From an uncultured Alphaproteobacteria bacterium (GTDB taxonomy: Bacteria > Pseudomonadota > Alphaproteobacteria > CAAHEQ01 > UBA3637): a DNA stretch of 64,000 bases. Below, piece by piece: positions 35,896 through 43,369 of this stretch (the first letter of the stretch is position 1; every line of letters begins with the position of its first letter). The DNA lies in contig CALXUB010000007.1 in NCBI GenBank assembly GCA_944391565.1, positions 1-64,000 of the forward strand, given 5' to 3'. Below the pieces are notes generated by a model. It ran no database searches. It saw nothing but the letters and a program-made list of their open reading frames with translations, and was not told the origin of the DNA. The translations under genes and the position numbers were made by a program.

Positions 35896-36351
35896 TCAGA
35901 TAGAGCATTGACGTTTTTTCAAAACGGCTTCAACTTTCTGATAAGTTGAACAATTTATTTCTCGATATCGTCGATAACGGAACAATCGTTTTAGCTCGGC
36001 ATGGACAGATTGCGTGGTTCGTTTTTCGCATAAAGCTGTCTGTTTGACATAAAATTTGATTTGATCTGCTTGCAAATCAGAAATGCGTTCACATTGTGAA
36101 ATGCTTGTCGATGGAGCGGCATCATTATTTGACCAAAAAAATAAAGGAAAAGCAATTAAAGACAAAAAGAAAAATGAAAAAACACCGATGCGAAATCGCT
36201 TTTTCTTTAGCGGAGATGATTTTTCCTTTGATAAAGACAAATCAATGGGCTGGCAGTAGTCTAATAAGTTCTTGATACGTTCTACTTTATCAAAATCAAT
36301 CTTTTTTTGTTCAGGCGGGTAAAGATGGAAAATGTCCGCCTGTTTCACCAT
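35896..36351 (-). CDS. Single-pass membrane protein paired with XRE regulator
   Basis: The 151-residue protein has a cytoplasmic N-terminus of about 55 residues with a Lys/Arg-rich stretch. One membrane helix follows (FRIGVFSFFFLSLIAFPLFFW), then a periplasmic part with four cysteines (SQCERI, ALCEKR, INCSTYQ, RQCSI). It starts one base after the XRE gene and surely shares its transcript. The layout (cytoplasmic tail, one helix, small external domain) is like anti-sigma or signal-transmitting partners of transcription factors; no family was recognised. Confidence 0.65.
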   Translation of the reverse strand: MVKQADIFHLYPPEQKKIDFDKVERIKNLLDYCQPIDLSLSKEKSSPLKKKRFRIGVFSFFFLSLIAFPLFFWSNNDAAPSTSISQCERISDLQADQIKFYVKQTALCEKRTTQSVHAELKRLFRYRRYREINCSTYQKVEAVLKKRQCSI

Positions 36352-36352
36352 T

Positions 36353-36769
36353 TTAGCCTACTTTTAAAAGATGTTGATGCATAATTTCTTTTTTTCGTGC
36401 TTCCGGGCTTTCATGCACTAAGTCGACGATTTCGGTAATCAGTGCAGCTTTGTGCGCAGCATCAAGAGTTAACTGATGTTGTGTCAGCCAGTCTTCGACA
36501 CCTTCTATGACTAAAGTTAAATCAGCATGAGGTATTGAGATGCTTAACCATTCCTGAGGCAGAAGATCTCCGGGTTTGCAATTTAAAAGTATTGCCATTT
36601 CAACAATGCGATGTAAATAGATATTAACATCACCATTCAAGATTTTAGAAAGTCCTCCTTGATCAATTTCCATTTGCCGGCTGAGCGCGGAAAGTGTCAC
36701 TTTACCTTTGCGTTGTTTCACCCGATTATGCTTTCCCCAAAAGCGATTGATAGACTGTGATGATTTCAT
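36353..36769 (-). CDS. XRE-family DNA-binding protein
   Basis: The 138-residue protein has a helix-turn-helix of the XRE/Cro type in its first half (VTLSALSRQMEIDQGGLSKILNGDVNIYLHRIVEMAILLNC). The second half is helical (LTLVIEGVEDWLTQHQLTLD, then a charged end). Its start is preceded by a palindrome at 36807, a plausible autoregulatory operator. It is translated with the downstream membrane protein. Target genes are unknown; the divergent pseudopilin gene at 36988 shares the same intergenic region. Confidence 0.82.
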   Translation of the reverse strand: MKSSQSINRFWGKHNRVKQRKGKVTLSALSRQMEIDQGGLSKILNGDVNIYLHRIVEMAILLNCKPGDLLPQEWLSISIPHADLTLVIEGVEDWLTQHQLTLDAAHKAALITEIVDLVHESPEARKKEIMHQHLLKVG

Positions 36770-36806
36770 ATATGTCTCCTTTGTGAGAAAAGATAAAAGA
36801 AACTAT

Positions 36807-36823
36807 TATGCTTGTCAAGCATA
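36807..36823. promoter_or_regulatory. Palindrome in front of the XRE gene
   Basis: TATGCTT-gtc-AAGCATA has seven-base arms and lies about 40 bases before the XRE start. It shares the TATTATGCTT core with the site at 35857. It is the best candidate for the XRE protein's binding site. Confidence 0.55.
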
Positions 36824-36889
36824 TTATATGTATTATTCAAAAATGTTTTACGATTACGGAATGTTTTAAGTTAAAATGATCTTTCTGTA

Positions 36890-36918
36890 CTGACAGAAGA
36901 AAAAAGAGCAGATAATAT
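36890..36918 (+). promoter_or_regulatory. Promoter of the pseudopilin locus
   Basis: CTGACA (36890-36895) and TAATAT (36913-36918) are 17 bases apart, giving a leader of about 60 bases before the pseudopilin ATG. Confidence 0.55.
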
Positions 36919-36987
36919 ACTCGCATACATTTTCAAACGTGTTGATTTGGCTTGTGTGTAGTTGGTTAGCTTTTAAAGGAGTTGCTG

Positions 36988-37572
36988 ATGAAAACAGAAT
37001 ATTCTATGCTGCAAGTTGGTCGTAGCATGATTGAAATGTTAGGTGTTCTGGCGATTATCGGTGTTTTATCACTTGGTGGTTTAGCCGGATATCGAATTGC
37101 CATGAACAGACATCAGGCGAACAACATATTGTCGGATACTGAAATGCGGGCAATGGCTATTTCCGAATAGTTCCAGCAATATCAGCTAGATGACACAATT
37201 ATTTTAAATGAGTTTATCGACCCCGCTGATTACACGGTGACACAAAAAGTTATTTCTTCTGATGCTTTTGAAATTCAATTATCCGGGGATGCCATCAGCT
37301 CTGGAGTTTGTAAAACTTTATTGGGGATAGATCCTTATACTCCTTTGGATATTCAGGTTGATGGCGTCTCATATACCGGAGAGAATAAGGAAATTTGTGA
37401 AACAAATGCTAGGCCGGTGATGACTTTTGTTTACGCTTGGGATTTGGGACCTTTAGCACATGTTCCCGACGATACGGAACCAGAACCGGACTTACCTGTT
37501 TGTTCTGATGGAGCTTCTTGTACGTCCGGCGTATGTGATTGCCAGGGATATTGCATAGATGTCGTTTCATAA
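36988..37572 (+). pseudogene. Type IV pseudopilin-like gene with in-frame TAG
   Basis: The ATG at 36988 (AAAGGAG six bases upstream) begins a class III signal: MLQVGRSMIEMLGVLAIIGVL, with the GRSMIEM cleavage context and the hydrophobic N-terminal helix of type IV pilins. After 60 codons a TAG (37168-37170) interrupts. The same frame continues without a further stop for 133 codons to 37572. The continuation is coherent: QQYQLDD, a beta-rich domain (VISSDAFEIQLSGDAISSGVC), and a Pro/Glu linker leading to a Cys-rich end (DGASCTSGVCDCQGYC). A single CAG-to-TAG change would explain the break. TAG is used as a normal stop elsewhere in the window, so recoding is unlikely. Confidence 0.8.
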
Positions 37573-37588
37573 AGGAAAGAGATAAAAA

Positions 37589-37810
37589 ATGGCTCAATAT
37601 GTAAAACGGTATTTTTTCTTTTTATTGATGGGTTTTCTAACTTTTTTCCGCGGTTCTTCGGAAGCAAAGGCAGAACGGATTTGCGTTAATACTTCGGTTG
37701 CCAATGCCTGTGAGGCCGCCGGCTATCGGTATTGTGATCAAGATGGAAAATGTTATACACCCGGAGCATATGATCAATCTGCTTGTTATAATCCCTATAC
37801 GGGCAGCTAA
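37589..37810 (+). CDS. Small secreted Cys-rich protein
   Basis: The 73-residue protein has a signal peptide (residues 1-28, ending near EAKA). The 45-residue mature part has five cysteines and many tyrosines (RICVNTS, NACEAAGYRYCDQDGKCYTPG, SACYNPYTG). It follows the pseudopilin gene by 16 bases with RBS AAAGG, so they are co-transcribed. Its Cys pattern resembles the tail of the pseudopilin and the fragment at the left edge of the window. Function unknown. Confidence 0.65.
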   Translation: MAQYVKRYFFFLLMGFLTFFRGSSEAKAERICVNTSVANACEAAGYRYCDQDGKCYTPGAYDQSACYNPYTGS

Positions 37811-37816
37811 TTAAAA

Positions 37817-39754
37817 ATGGCTTTTTTAAATGTTTCTGTAATTGTGCCGGTTTATAATGCACAAAAAACAGTAGCTATAGCTTTAGATTCGCTGCTCTGT
37901 CAAACTGAGAAGGCTTTTGAAATAATTTGTGTAAATGACGGTTCTGATGATCAGACGAATAGCATTTTGCAAAATTATGTTCGTAAGGACAAGCGGATTC
38001 GATTGATAACACAGACAAATCAAGGAGCCGGAGCTGCTCGGAACAAGGGATTGTCAAAGGCTCGGGGTGAATATATTTTCTTTATGGATGCGGATGACTT
38101 TGTCATGCCTGATTTTCTATCCGAAGCCGTTGCTTTTGCAAGAAAAAATAATGCTCAAATTACTTTGTTTAATGCGGGTGTCATCGATTCGCAAAATCAT
38201 TTTGTTTCAAAACCGACTTCTTCGTTTTTATCAAAATTGCCGGAGACGTTTTCTTTTAAAACATTACCTCAAAAAGAAAAAGATGATTTTTATTTGGAAA
38301 CACCGCTTGTTCCCTGGAATAAATTATTTAAACGTCAATTTTTGATAAGCCATCATCTTTCTTTCGGAACAACGCAAACTTCAGAGGATATATCTTTTAA
38401 TTTAATTGCTTTGGCGCAAGCAGATAAGATATCATATCTTCCAGAAACGTATTACTATTACCGTGTTGATCAAAAAAAATCACTTTCGACAAAAAGGCCA
38501 AAAGATTTAATGGCCGCTTATCACGCCGTTCAGGATGCCGATCGGCATCTTTTAAAAAAGTATCCGGATTTGGCATATGCTTTAAAAAGATATGAACTGT
38601 TTCAATATTTAACTTGGCTTCGGCGGTATATCGGGGTTTATCCGGTTTCCTCGTTTTATCAAAAAGTGCAAGAGCGATTGATAAAAGCGCAGCAGATGGA
38701 TGAAAAGAGGCTTTATCGATCTTTTAATAAACCTTATTTTGATATTGTAAAATGCCAATCTTATGAAAAAACGCTATATGCAACAGCTGGCTTTGCCTTA
38801 TCTCCGTCAAAAGGAATAATCTTTCGAATAAAAAGAAAGATATATTTTTTAAAACAGTTTATTTTAAATCAGAAACAATCTTGGCAATTTGCAAAACATA
38901 TTTTTTCTTTAGAAAAAAAGATTTCAACGATAGCTCCATTAAAAGATAATGCCGTTGTTGTTGTTTTTGCGATTGACTCGGCATATATTCCTTTGTTCAG
39001 TGTTGCCTTGCAGTCCATTTTAGAGCATTTAACAAAAGAAAATTTTTATGATTTTGTTGTTTTGGAAAAAGATATTCCTGAAAACGATAAAGATATTTTA
39101 AGAAAACAGATTTCAAGTTATTCCAATTGTTCACTGCGTTTTTGGAATATGACTTCCATTTTGAATATTTTGGGAGATTCATTTTTATACGAATCGGCAC
39201 ATATTTCAAAAACAGCTTACTACCGCCTTTTTATTCCTTTTATTTTGAAGGCATTTGTTCAATTTTTAAAAGAAAGCGGTTCGGATGATGTGTGCTTGGT
39301 TTTAACTGGGCCGAAGCGGACCAATAAAGAAGAAGTTTTTCAAACGATAGCTTCTTTCAAAAAATATCAACATAAGATTATTCAAACGGGCTTTGTGGAT
39401 GATGCGGATATGCCTGTTTTATACAGTGGTGCTCTTTCGTTTGCTTATTTGAGTTTAAGTGAAGGATTTGGCCTTCCTGTTTTGGAAGCCATGCAATGTA
39501 AAACGCCGGTTTTGGCGTCTCATTTGACTTCATTGCCGGAAGTTGGCGGAGAGGCGGCTTTGTATGTTTCTGGCCGAGATATAAAAGAAACAGCTCATGC
39601 TTTATTCAGACTTTACAGCGAGCCGTTCTTACGCCAAAGTATGGCTGAAAAAGGAATAAAACAAGCGTCATTTTTTTCTTGTGAAAAGACGGCTGGAAAA
39701 ATTATGGGAAAATATCTATCTTTGGCAGCTGACAAAAGGAAATTGGAAAAATAG
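37817..39754 (+). CDS. Chimeric glycosyltransferase: GT2, half GT8, half GT4
   Basis: One intact 645-residue frame holds three pieces. Residues 1-330 are a GT2 enzyme (VSVIVPVYNAQKTV, NDGSDD at 40-45, the DADD metal site at 91-94). Residues 378-477 match the first half of a GT8 enzyme (VVVFAIDSAYIPLFSVALQSIL, then AYYRLFIPFIL) but stop where the DxD motif should follow. From about residue 478 the sequence is the C-terminal half of a GT4 enzyme (VCLVLTGPK, then SEGFGLPVLEAM with the ExxxxxxxE motif). A deletion that fused a GT2-GT8 gene to a GT4 gene would explain this. Only the GT2 domain is complete. Confidence 0.85.
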   Translation: MAFLNVSVIVPVYNAQKTVAIALDSLLCQTEKAFEIICVNDGSDDQTNSILQNYVRKDKRIRLITQTNQGAGAARNKGLSKARGEYIFFMDADDFVMPDFLSEAVAFARKNNAQITLFNAGVIDSQNHFVSKPTSSFLSKLPETFSFKTLPQKEKDDFYLETPLVPWNKLFKRQFLISHHLSFGTTQTSEDISFNLIALAQADKISYLPETYYYYRVDQKKSLSTKRPKDLMAAYHAVQDADRHLLKKYPDLAYALKRYELFQYLTWLRRYIGVYPVSSFYQKVQERLIKAQQMDEKRLYRSFNKPYFDIVKCQSYEKTLYATAGFALSPSKGIIFRIKRKIYFLKQFILNQKQSWQFAKHIFSLEKKISTIAPLKDNAVVVVFAIDSAYIPLFSVALQSILEHLTKENFYDFVVLEKDIPENDKDILRKQISSYSNCSLRFWNMTSILNILGDSFLYESAHISKTAYYRLFIPFILKAFVQFLKESGSDDVCLVLTGPKRTNKEEVFQTIASFKKYQHKIIQTGFVDDADMPVLYSGALSFAYLSLSEGFGLPVLEAMQCKTPVLASHLTSLPEVGGEAALYVSGRDIKETAHALFRLYSEPFLRQSMAEKGIKQASFFSCEKTAGKIMGKYLSLAADKRKLEK

Positions 39755-39758
39755 AAAA

Positions 39759-39783
39759 AAGCGCACTTCATTTTGGTGCGCTT
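39759..39783. terminator. Terminator between convergent genes
   Basis: AAGCGCAC pairs with GTGCGCTT across a nine-base loop right after the glycosyltransferase stop, with T-rich sequence downstream. It can serve both convergent genes. Confidence 0.75.
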
Positions 39784-39794
39784 CTTGTTTAACC

Positions 39795-40643
39795 TCACAT
39801 ATTTCGAACAGATATATGCAGATTCATGCGTGTTGCTTTTTCCATACTCCTGAAAACAATGTCATCCATCAGGTTTTTGACAAAAGCAGCTCCTTCTTGG
39901 TTTCCTGTCTGCAACAGGGTGTTTTTTGTAATGTCGGCAATTTCACGGATTTTATAGGTCGCGTTTTCTTTATTATATTTTTGGTAAAGAGAATGCATTT
40001 CTGCGGCCGCCTCTTTTTCTGAAAGTTTCTCAAGTTTATCAGCTGTTGTTTTGGCGGTTTGAGCTGCCATTTTTTGCAGTGCATCCATTGCCTGTTGAGT
40101 TTGCGGAGAATAAACACCGCTAGCTGCCAAAAGTTTTGCAAAGTATTCCAGCTTCTGCATTTGAGTTGCAAAAGGTTTCTTCAAAAACGCAACAGCATTC
40201 GGATTTATAATTTGCCTAATTTCTCCTTTTTTATTCTGCTCTTTAAATTGTTCTACGGCAATTAACGTTCGAGCCGTGGCTTGACCTTCCAAATACTCAT
40301 CTTTGATCATTCGGGGAACTAAGTTCATTTGGTCAATAATAAAGCCGGTTTTGGGGAGGACATTCGGTAAAAATTTACCTTTTCCCATGTATTTTTGTTC
40401 GGCAGCCGTCAAATCTGCAGCTGTCACTTGTCCTGCTCCCATTTCTTTTAGTTTCGCAAGTTTTCCTTGAAAAGAAGGGCCTTTTTCTTCAATAATATTT
40501 GACAAAAGCGGGGCTTTTTCAGGATCTTTATCATACAATGCACCAAGCCATTTTAAGGTTTCTTCCAGCTCATTGAGACGACCTTTCTTTTCGCAAATCA
40601 ACATACCGATTAGGCCATCCCACTTTTGTAATAAAGCATCCAT
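39795..40643 (-). CDS. Hypothetical helical protein, unknown family
   Basis: The 282-residue cytoplasmic protein is almost wholly helical and rich in Lys, Glu and Ala (AQTAKTTADKLEKLSEKEAAAEM). It has no signal, membrane helix or catalytic motif that I recognise. It starts with RBS-like GGAG upstream and is a single-gene unit between the convergent glycosyltransferase and fabI. Confidence 0.65.
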   Translation of the reverse strand: MDALLQKWDGLIGMLICEKKGRLNELEETLKWLGALYDKDPEKAPLLSNIIEEKGPSFQGKLAKLKEMGAGQVTAADLTAAEQKYMGKGKFLPNVLPKTGFIIDQMNLVPRMIKDEYLEGQATARTLIAVEQFKEQNKKGEIRQIINPNAVAFLKKPFATQMQKLEYFAKLLAASGVYSPQTQQAMDALQKMAAQTAKTTADKLEKLSEKEAAAEMHSLYQKYNKENATYKIREIADITKNTLLQTGNQEGAAFVKNLMDDIVFRSMEKATRMNLHISVRNM

Positions 40644-40710
40644 TTTCTTCTCCGTTGTTTATTAAAACAAGAAAAGAATACCACGAAACTTGCAAAACGT
40701 CAAGCGGAAC

Positions 40711-41541
40711 TCAGTCAGACAGTTTGAAATCCATCAGTAATTCGCCGATTTGGCGGGCGTTTTTCGGATTGATCATACCCAATTTATGATATCCGGCATC
40801 GACATGAATGATTTCGCTTGTCACGCCTGAAGATAAATCGCTGAGCAAATAAAGCCCCGTACCGCCGACATCTTCAATTGTCACATTACGTTCCAAAGGA
40901 GCATTCAGCTCATTCCAATTTAAAATTTGTTTGAAATCTCCGATTCCGGCAGCTGCCAGTGTCCGAATTGGACCGGCAGAAATTGCATTGACACGAATAT
41001 TCTGGCCTCCTAAATCGAAAGCGATAAAGTGAATAGAGGCTTCCAAAGCTGCTTTTGCGACACCCATGACATTGTAGTTGGGGACATATTTTTCAGCGCC
41101 AAGATATGTCAGGGTTAAACATGAACCGCCGTTAGGCATCAATTCGGCCGCTCTGCGGCAGACATCTGTAAAAGAATAAGCTGAAATCAGCATGCTTTTG
41201 GAAAAGTTTTCGGGCGTTGTATCAACATAACGGCCCTTTAATTCATTTTTATCGGAAAAAGCAATCGCGTGAACGACGAAATCCAAAGTTCCCCATTCTT
41301 TTTTCAATGTGTCAAAAACAGAATCCATACTTTCTTTATTTGTGACGTCACAAGGCAAAATCATTTTACTACCCAGGGAATCAGCCAAAGGACGAACTCG
41401 TTTTTCCAAAGCCTCTCCTTGGTATGTGAAAGCAATTTCAGCGCCTTCCTGTGCAACGGCTTTTGCAATACCCCAAGCAATGGAATGATCATTGGCAACA
41501 CCCATAATCAGGCCGCGTTTGTTTTTCATCAAATCAGTCAT
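40711..41541 (-). CDS. fabI: Enoyl-ACP reductase FabI
   Basis: FabI performs the last reduction of fatty-acid elongation with NADH. The 276-residue SDR protein has the N-terminal GVANDHSIAWGIA cofactor loop. The atypical FabI catalytic set, Tyr-x6-Lys, is in YNVMGVAKAALE, and SAGPIRTLAAAGIGDF is the substrate loop. A FabK-like gene occurs at 29455. Confidence 0.96.
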   Translation of the reverse strand: MTDLMKNKRGLIMGVANDHSIAWGIAKAVAQEGAEIAFTYQGEALEKRVRPLADSLGSKMILPCDVTNKESMDSVFDTLKKEWGTLDFVVHAIAFSDKNELKGRYVDTTPENFSKSMLISAYSFTDVCRRAAELMPNGGSCLTLTYLGAEKYVPNYNVMGVAKAALEASIHFIAFDLGGQNIRVNAISAGPIRTLAAAGIGDFKQILNWNELNAPLERNVTIEDVGGTGLYLLSDLSSGVTSEIIHVDAGYHKLGMINPKNARQIGELLMDFKLSD

Positions 41542-41750
41542 TTTTTATCCTTTTTCCTCTATGTTTATTTTAAGTTATAGCTAAATAAACATAAAAAAAT
41601 CAAAAAAGCAAACCTTTTTTCGTGACTTTTTTGTGACAGTCTGAAATTATTTTGACACCATAATTCGCACCGGAAGTGTTCAGAGAAAATAGTTTTTGAA
41701 TATTTTCGCACCTATATTCGCATCCATAATGAAAATGCGTGAAAAAAAAC

Positions 41751-41779
41751 TTGCAATTTAAAAAAAGAAGACTTACACT
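41751..41779 (+). promoter_or_regulatory. greA promoter
   Basis: TTGCAA (41751-41756) and TACACT (41774-41779) are exactly 17 bases apart. The predicted start at about 41786 gives a leader of roughly 75 bases before greA, which contains a terminator. Confidence 0.65.
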
Positions 41780-41802
41780 GACTTTATACACACAAAAAAA
41801 AA

Positions 41803-41830
41803 CCAGCATTTCAGATGCTGCGTTTTTTTT
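41803..41830 (+). terminator. Terminator inside the greA leader
   Basis: CAGCAT and ATGCTG pair around TTCAG and are followed by CG and eight T. An A run upstream extends the pairing. It lies between the greA promoter and the greA start, about 20 bases after the expected transcription start, so it should release short RNAs and limit greA expression. Confidence 0.82.
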
Positions 41831-41860
41831 ATTACTTTATTTAAAAAGGAGATTAAAAAA

Positions 41861-42337
41861 ATGGAAACAAAAATTCCGATGACACGTGATGGCTACGAAA
41901 GATTACAAGACGAATTAAAGAACCTGAAATTTAATGAACGACATGAGATTATTGCGGCAATTGAAGAAGCACGTTCTCACGGTGATTTGTCTGAAAATGC
42001 GGAATATCATGCCGCTCGCGAACGTCAAAGCTTCGTCGAAGGGCGTATTCAAGAGCTGGAGGCTGCTTTGAGTCGTTCTCAAATTATTGATGTCAAATCT
42101 TTATCAGGGGATAAAGTTGTTTTCGGTGCGACGGTTGATTTAAATGACGCTGATACGGATATCAAGACAACTTATCAAATTGTCGGACAATATGAAGCCA
42201 ATTTGGATAAAGGTTTAATTTCCTTGCAATCGCCGCTGGCTCGTGCTTTAATCGGAAAAGAGGTCGGTGATTTTGTGGAATTTTCGACCCCCGGAGGAAT
42301 GAAGACATACGAAATCTTAAAGGTAAGATTTGTATAA
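41861..42337 (+). CDS. greA: Transcript cleavage factor GreA
   Basis: GreA rescues backtracked RNA polymerase by stimulating transcript cleavage. The 158-residue protein has the N-terminal coiled coil with [15 protein letters not shown] and the tip acidic residues in [15 protein letters not shown]. The C-terminal FKBP-like domain includes [25 protein letters not shown] precedes the ATG. Confidence 0.97.
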   Translation: METKIPMTRDGYERLQDELKNLKFNERHEIIAAIEEARSHGDLSENAEYHAARERQSFVEGRIQELEAALSRSQIIDVKSLSGDKVVFGATVDLNDADTDIKTTYQIVGQYEANLDKGLISLQSPLARALIGKEVGDFVEFSTPGGMKTYEILKVRFV

Positions 42338-42348
42338 GGAAACATAAA

Positions 42349-43278
42349 ATGCATCATCAAGTTGTTATTTTAGGCGCCGGACCGGCTGGTTATACGGCAG
42401 CGCTTTATGCTGCCCGCTCCGGATTGAATCCTGTTGTCGTCACCGGACCGTTGCCCGGTGGTCAGCTGGTTTACACGCATCATATTGAAAACTTTCCGGG
42501 GTTTATGAATGTTCCCGGTGTCGAGTTGATAGAATCTTTTGATCGGCAAGTTTTAGGTCTTGGCGTTTCTTTTACGCATGAGGCTGTTGAGAAAGTTGAT
42601 TTTTCCAGTCGACCGTTTCATTTGGATTTGTCAGGAGGCGAACATATAACCGCCAATGCGGTGATTATTGCCATGGGTTCTTCTCCAAGATGGTTGGGTA
42701 TTCCCGGGGAAGAAAGTTTTAAAGGCAAAGGCATTTCCATTTGTGCGACATGTGACGGTTTTTTCTATCGTGGTAAAAAAGTTGTTGTTATCGGTGGCGG
42801 AAATACGGCTTTATACGAGGCGATTTTCCTGTCGACTTTTGCTGCTTCCGTGACGGTTATTCATCGTAATGAGCGACTGAGCGGTGAAAAAGCCTTGATG
42901 GATCAGGTTATGAGACATCCTAAAATCAATATCTTATGGAATACGGAAGTCGAATCTTTCGTGGGACATGAAAAACTGACAAAAGTGGTTTTAAAAAATT
43001 TAAAGACAGACGAAGTGACAGATTTGCCTGTGGATGGGGCTTTTGTGGCCATCGGTCAAACGCCGAATACGGCTTTGTTTAAGGGGCAACTTGAAATAGA
43101 TCCTCAAGGCTTTATTGTCACTAATCATGAGACGCGGGAGACCAGTATACCCGGTGTTTTTGCTGCCGGCGATATACAAGAGCCTATTTATCGGCAAGCC
43201 ATAATTGCCTGTGGTTCAGGCTGCATTGCGGCGTTAAGCGCTGAAAAGTTCTTGTTAGAAGGGGCTGTCCGTTTTTAA
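42349..43278 (+). CDS. trxB: Thioredoxin reductase
   Basis: TrxB reduces thioredoxin with NADPH. The 309-residue flavoprotein has the FAD motif ILGAGPAGYTAALYAAR, the redox-active CATC at Cys 132 and Cys 135, the NADPH motif VVIGGGNTALYEA, and the C-terminal GVFAAGDI. It starts 11 bases after greA and probably shares its transcript. Confidence 0.96.
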   Translation: MHHQVVILGAGPAGYTAALYAARSGLNPVVVTGPLPGGQLVYTHHIENFPGFMNVPGVELIESFDRQVLGLGVSFTHEAVEKVDFSSRPFHLDLSGGEHITANAVIIAMGSSPRWLGIPGEESFKGKGISICATCDGFFYRGKKVVVIGGGNTALYEAIFLSTFAASVTVIHRNERLSGEKALMDQVMRHPKINILWNTEVESFVGHEKLTKVVLKNLKTDEVTDLPVDGAFVAIGQTPNTALFKGQLEIDPQGFIVTNHETRETSIPGVFAAGDIQEPIYRQAIIACGSGCIAALSAEKFLLEGAVRF

Positions 43279-43331
43279 TCCGTCTTGCCCGATGTGCTGT
43301 TGAGAAAAAAGAGATGACTTTTTTGTTTTTT

Positions 43332-43348
43332 TCGGATATAACATCCGA
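43332..43348. promoter_or_regulatory. Palindrome at the lptG promoter
   Basis: TCGGAT-ataac-ATCCGA has perfect six-base arms. It overlaps a possible -10 (TATAAC, 43337-43342) that sits 17 bases from an ATGACT, about 30 bases before the gene. Confidence 0.4.
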
Positions 43349-43369
43349 GGTACCAAAAAAGGATGAGAG

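Noticed and set aside
36988-37572. Amber codon as a recoded amino acid (pyrrolysine or suppressor)
   Set aside because: TAG is a normal stop for other genes here, such as those ending at 5361 and 16000, and no readthrough element is seen; a nonsense mutation is simpler.
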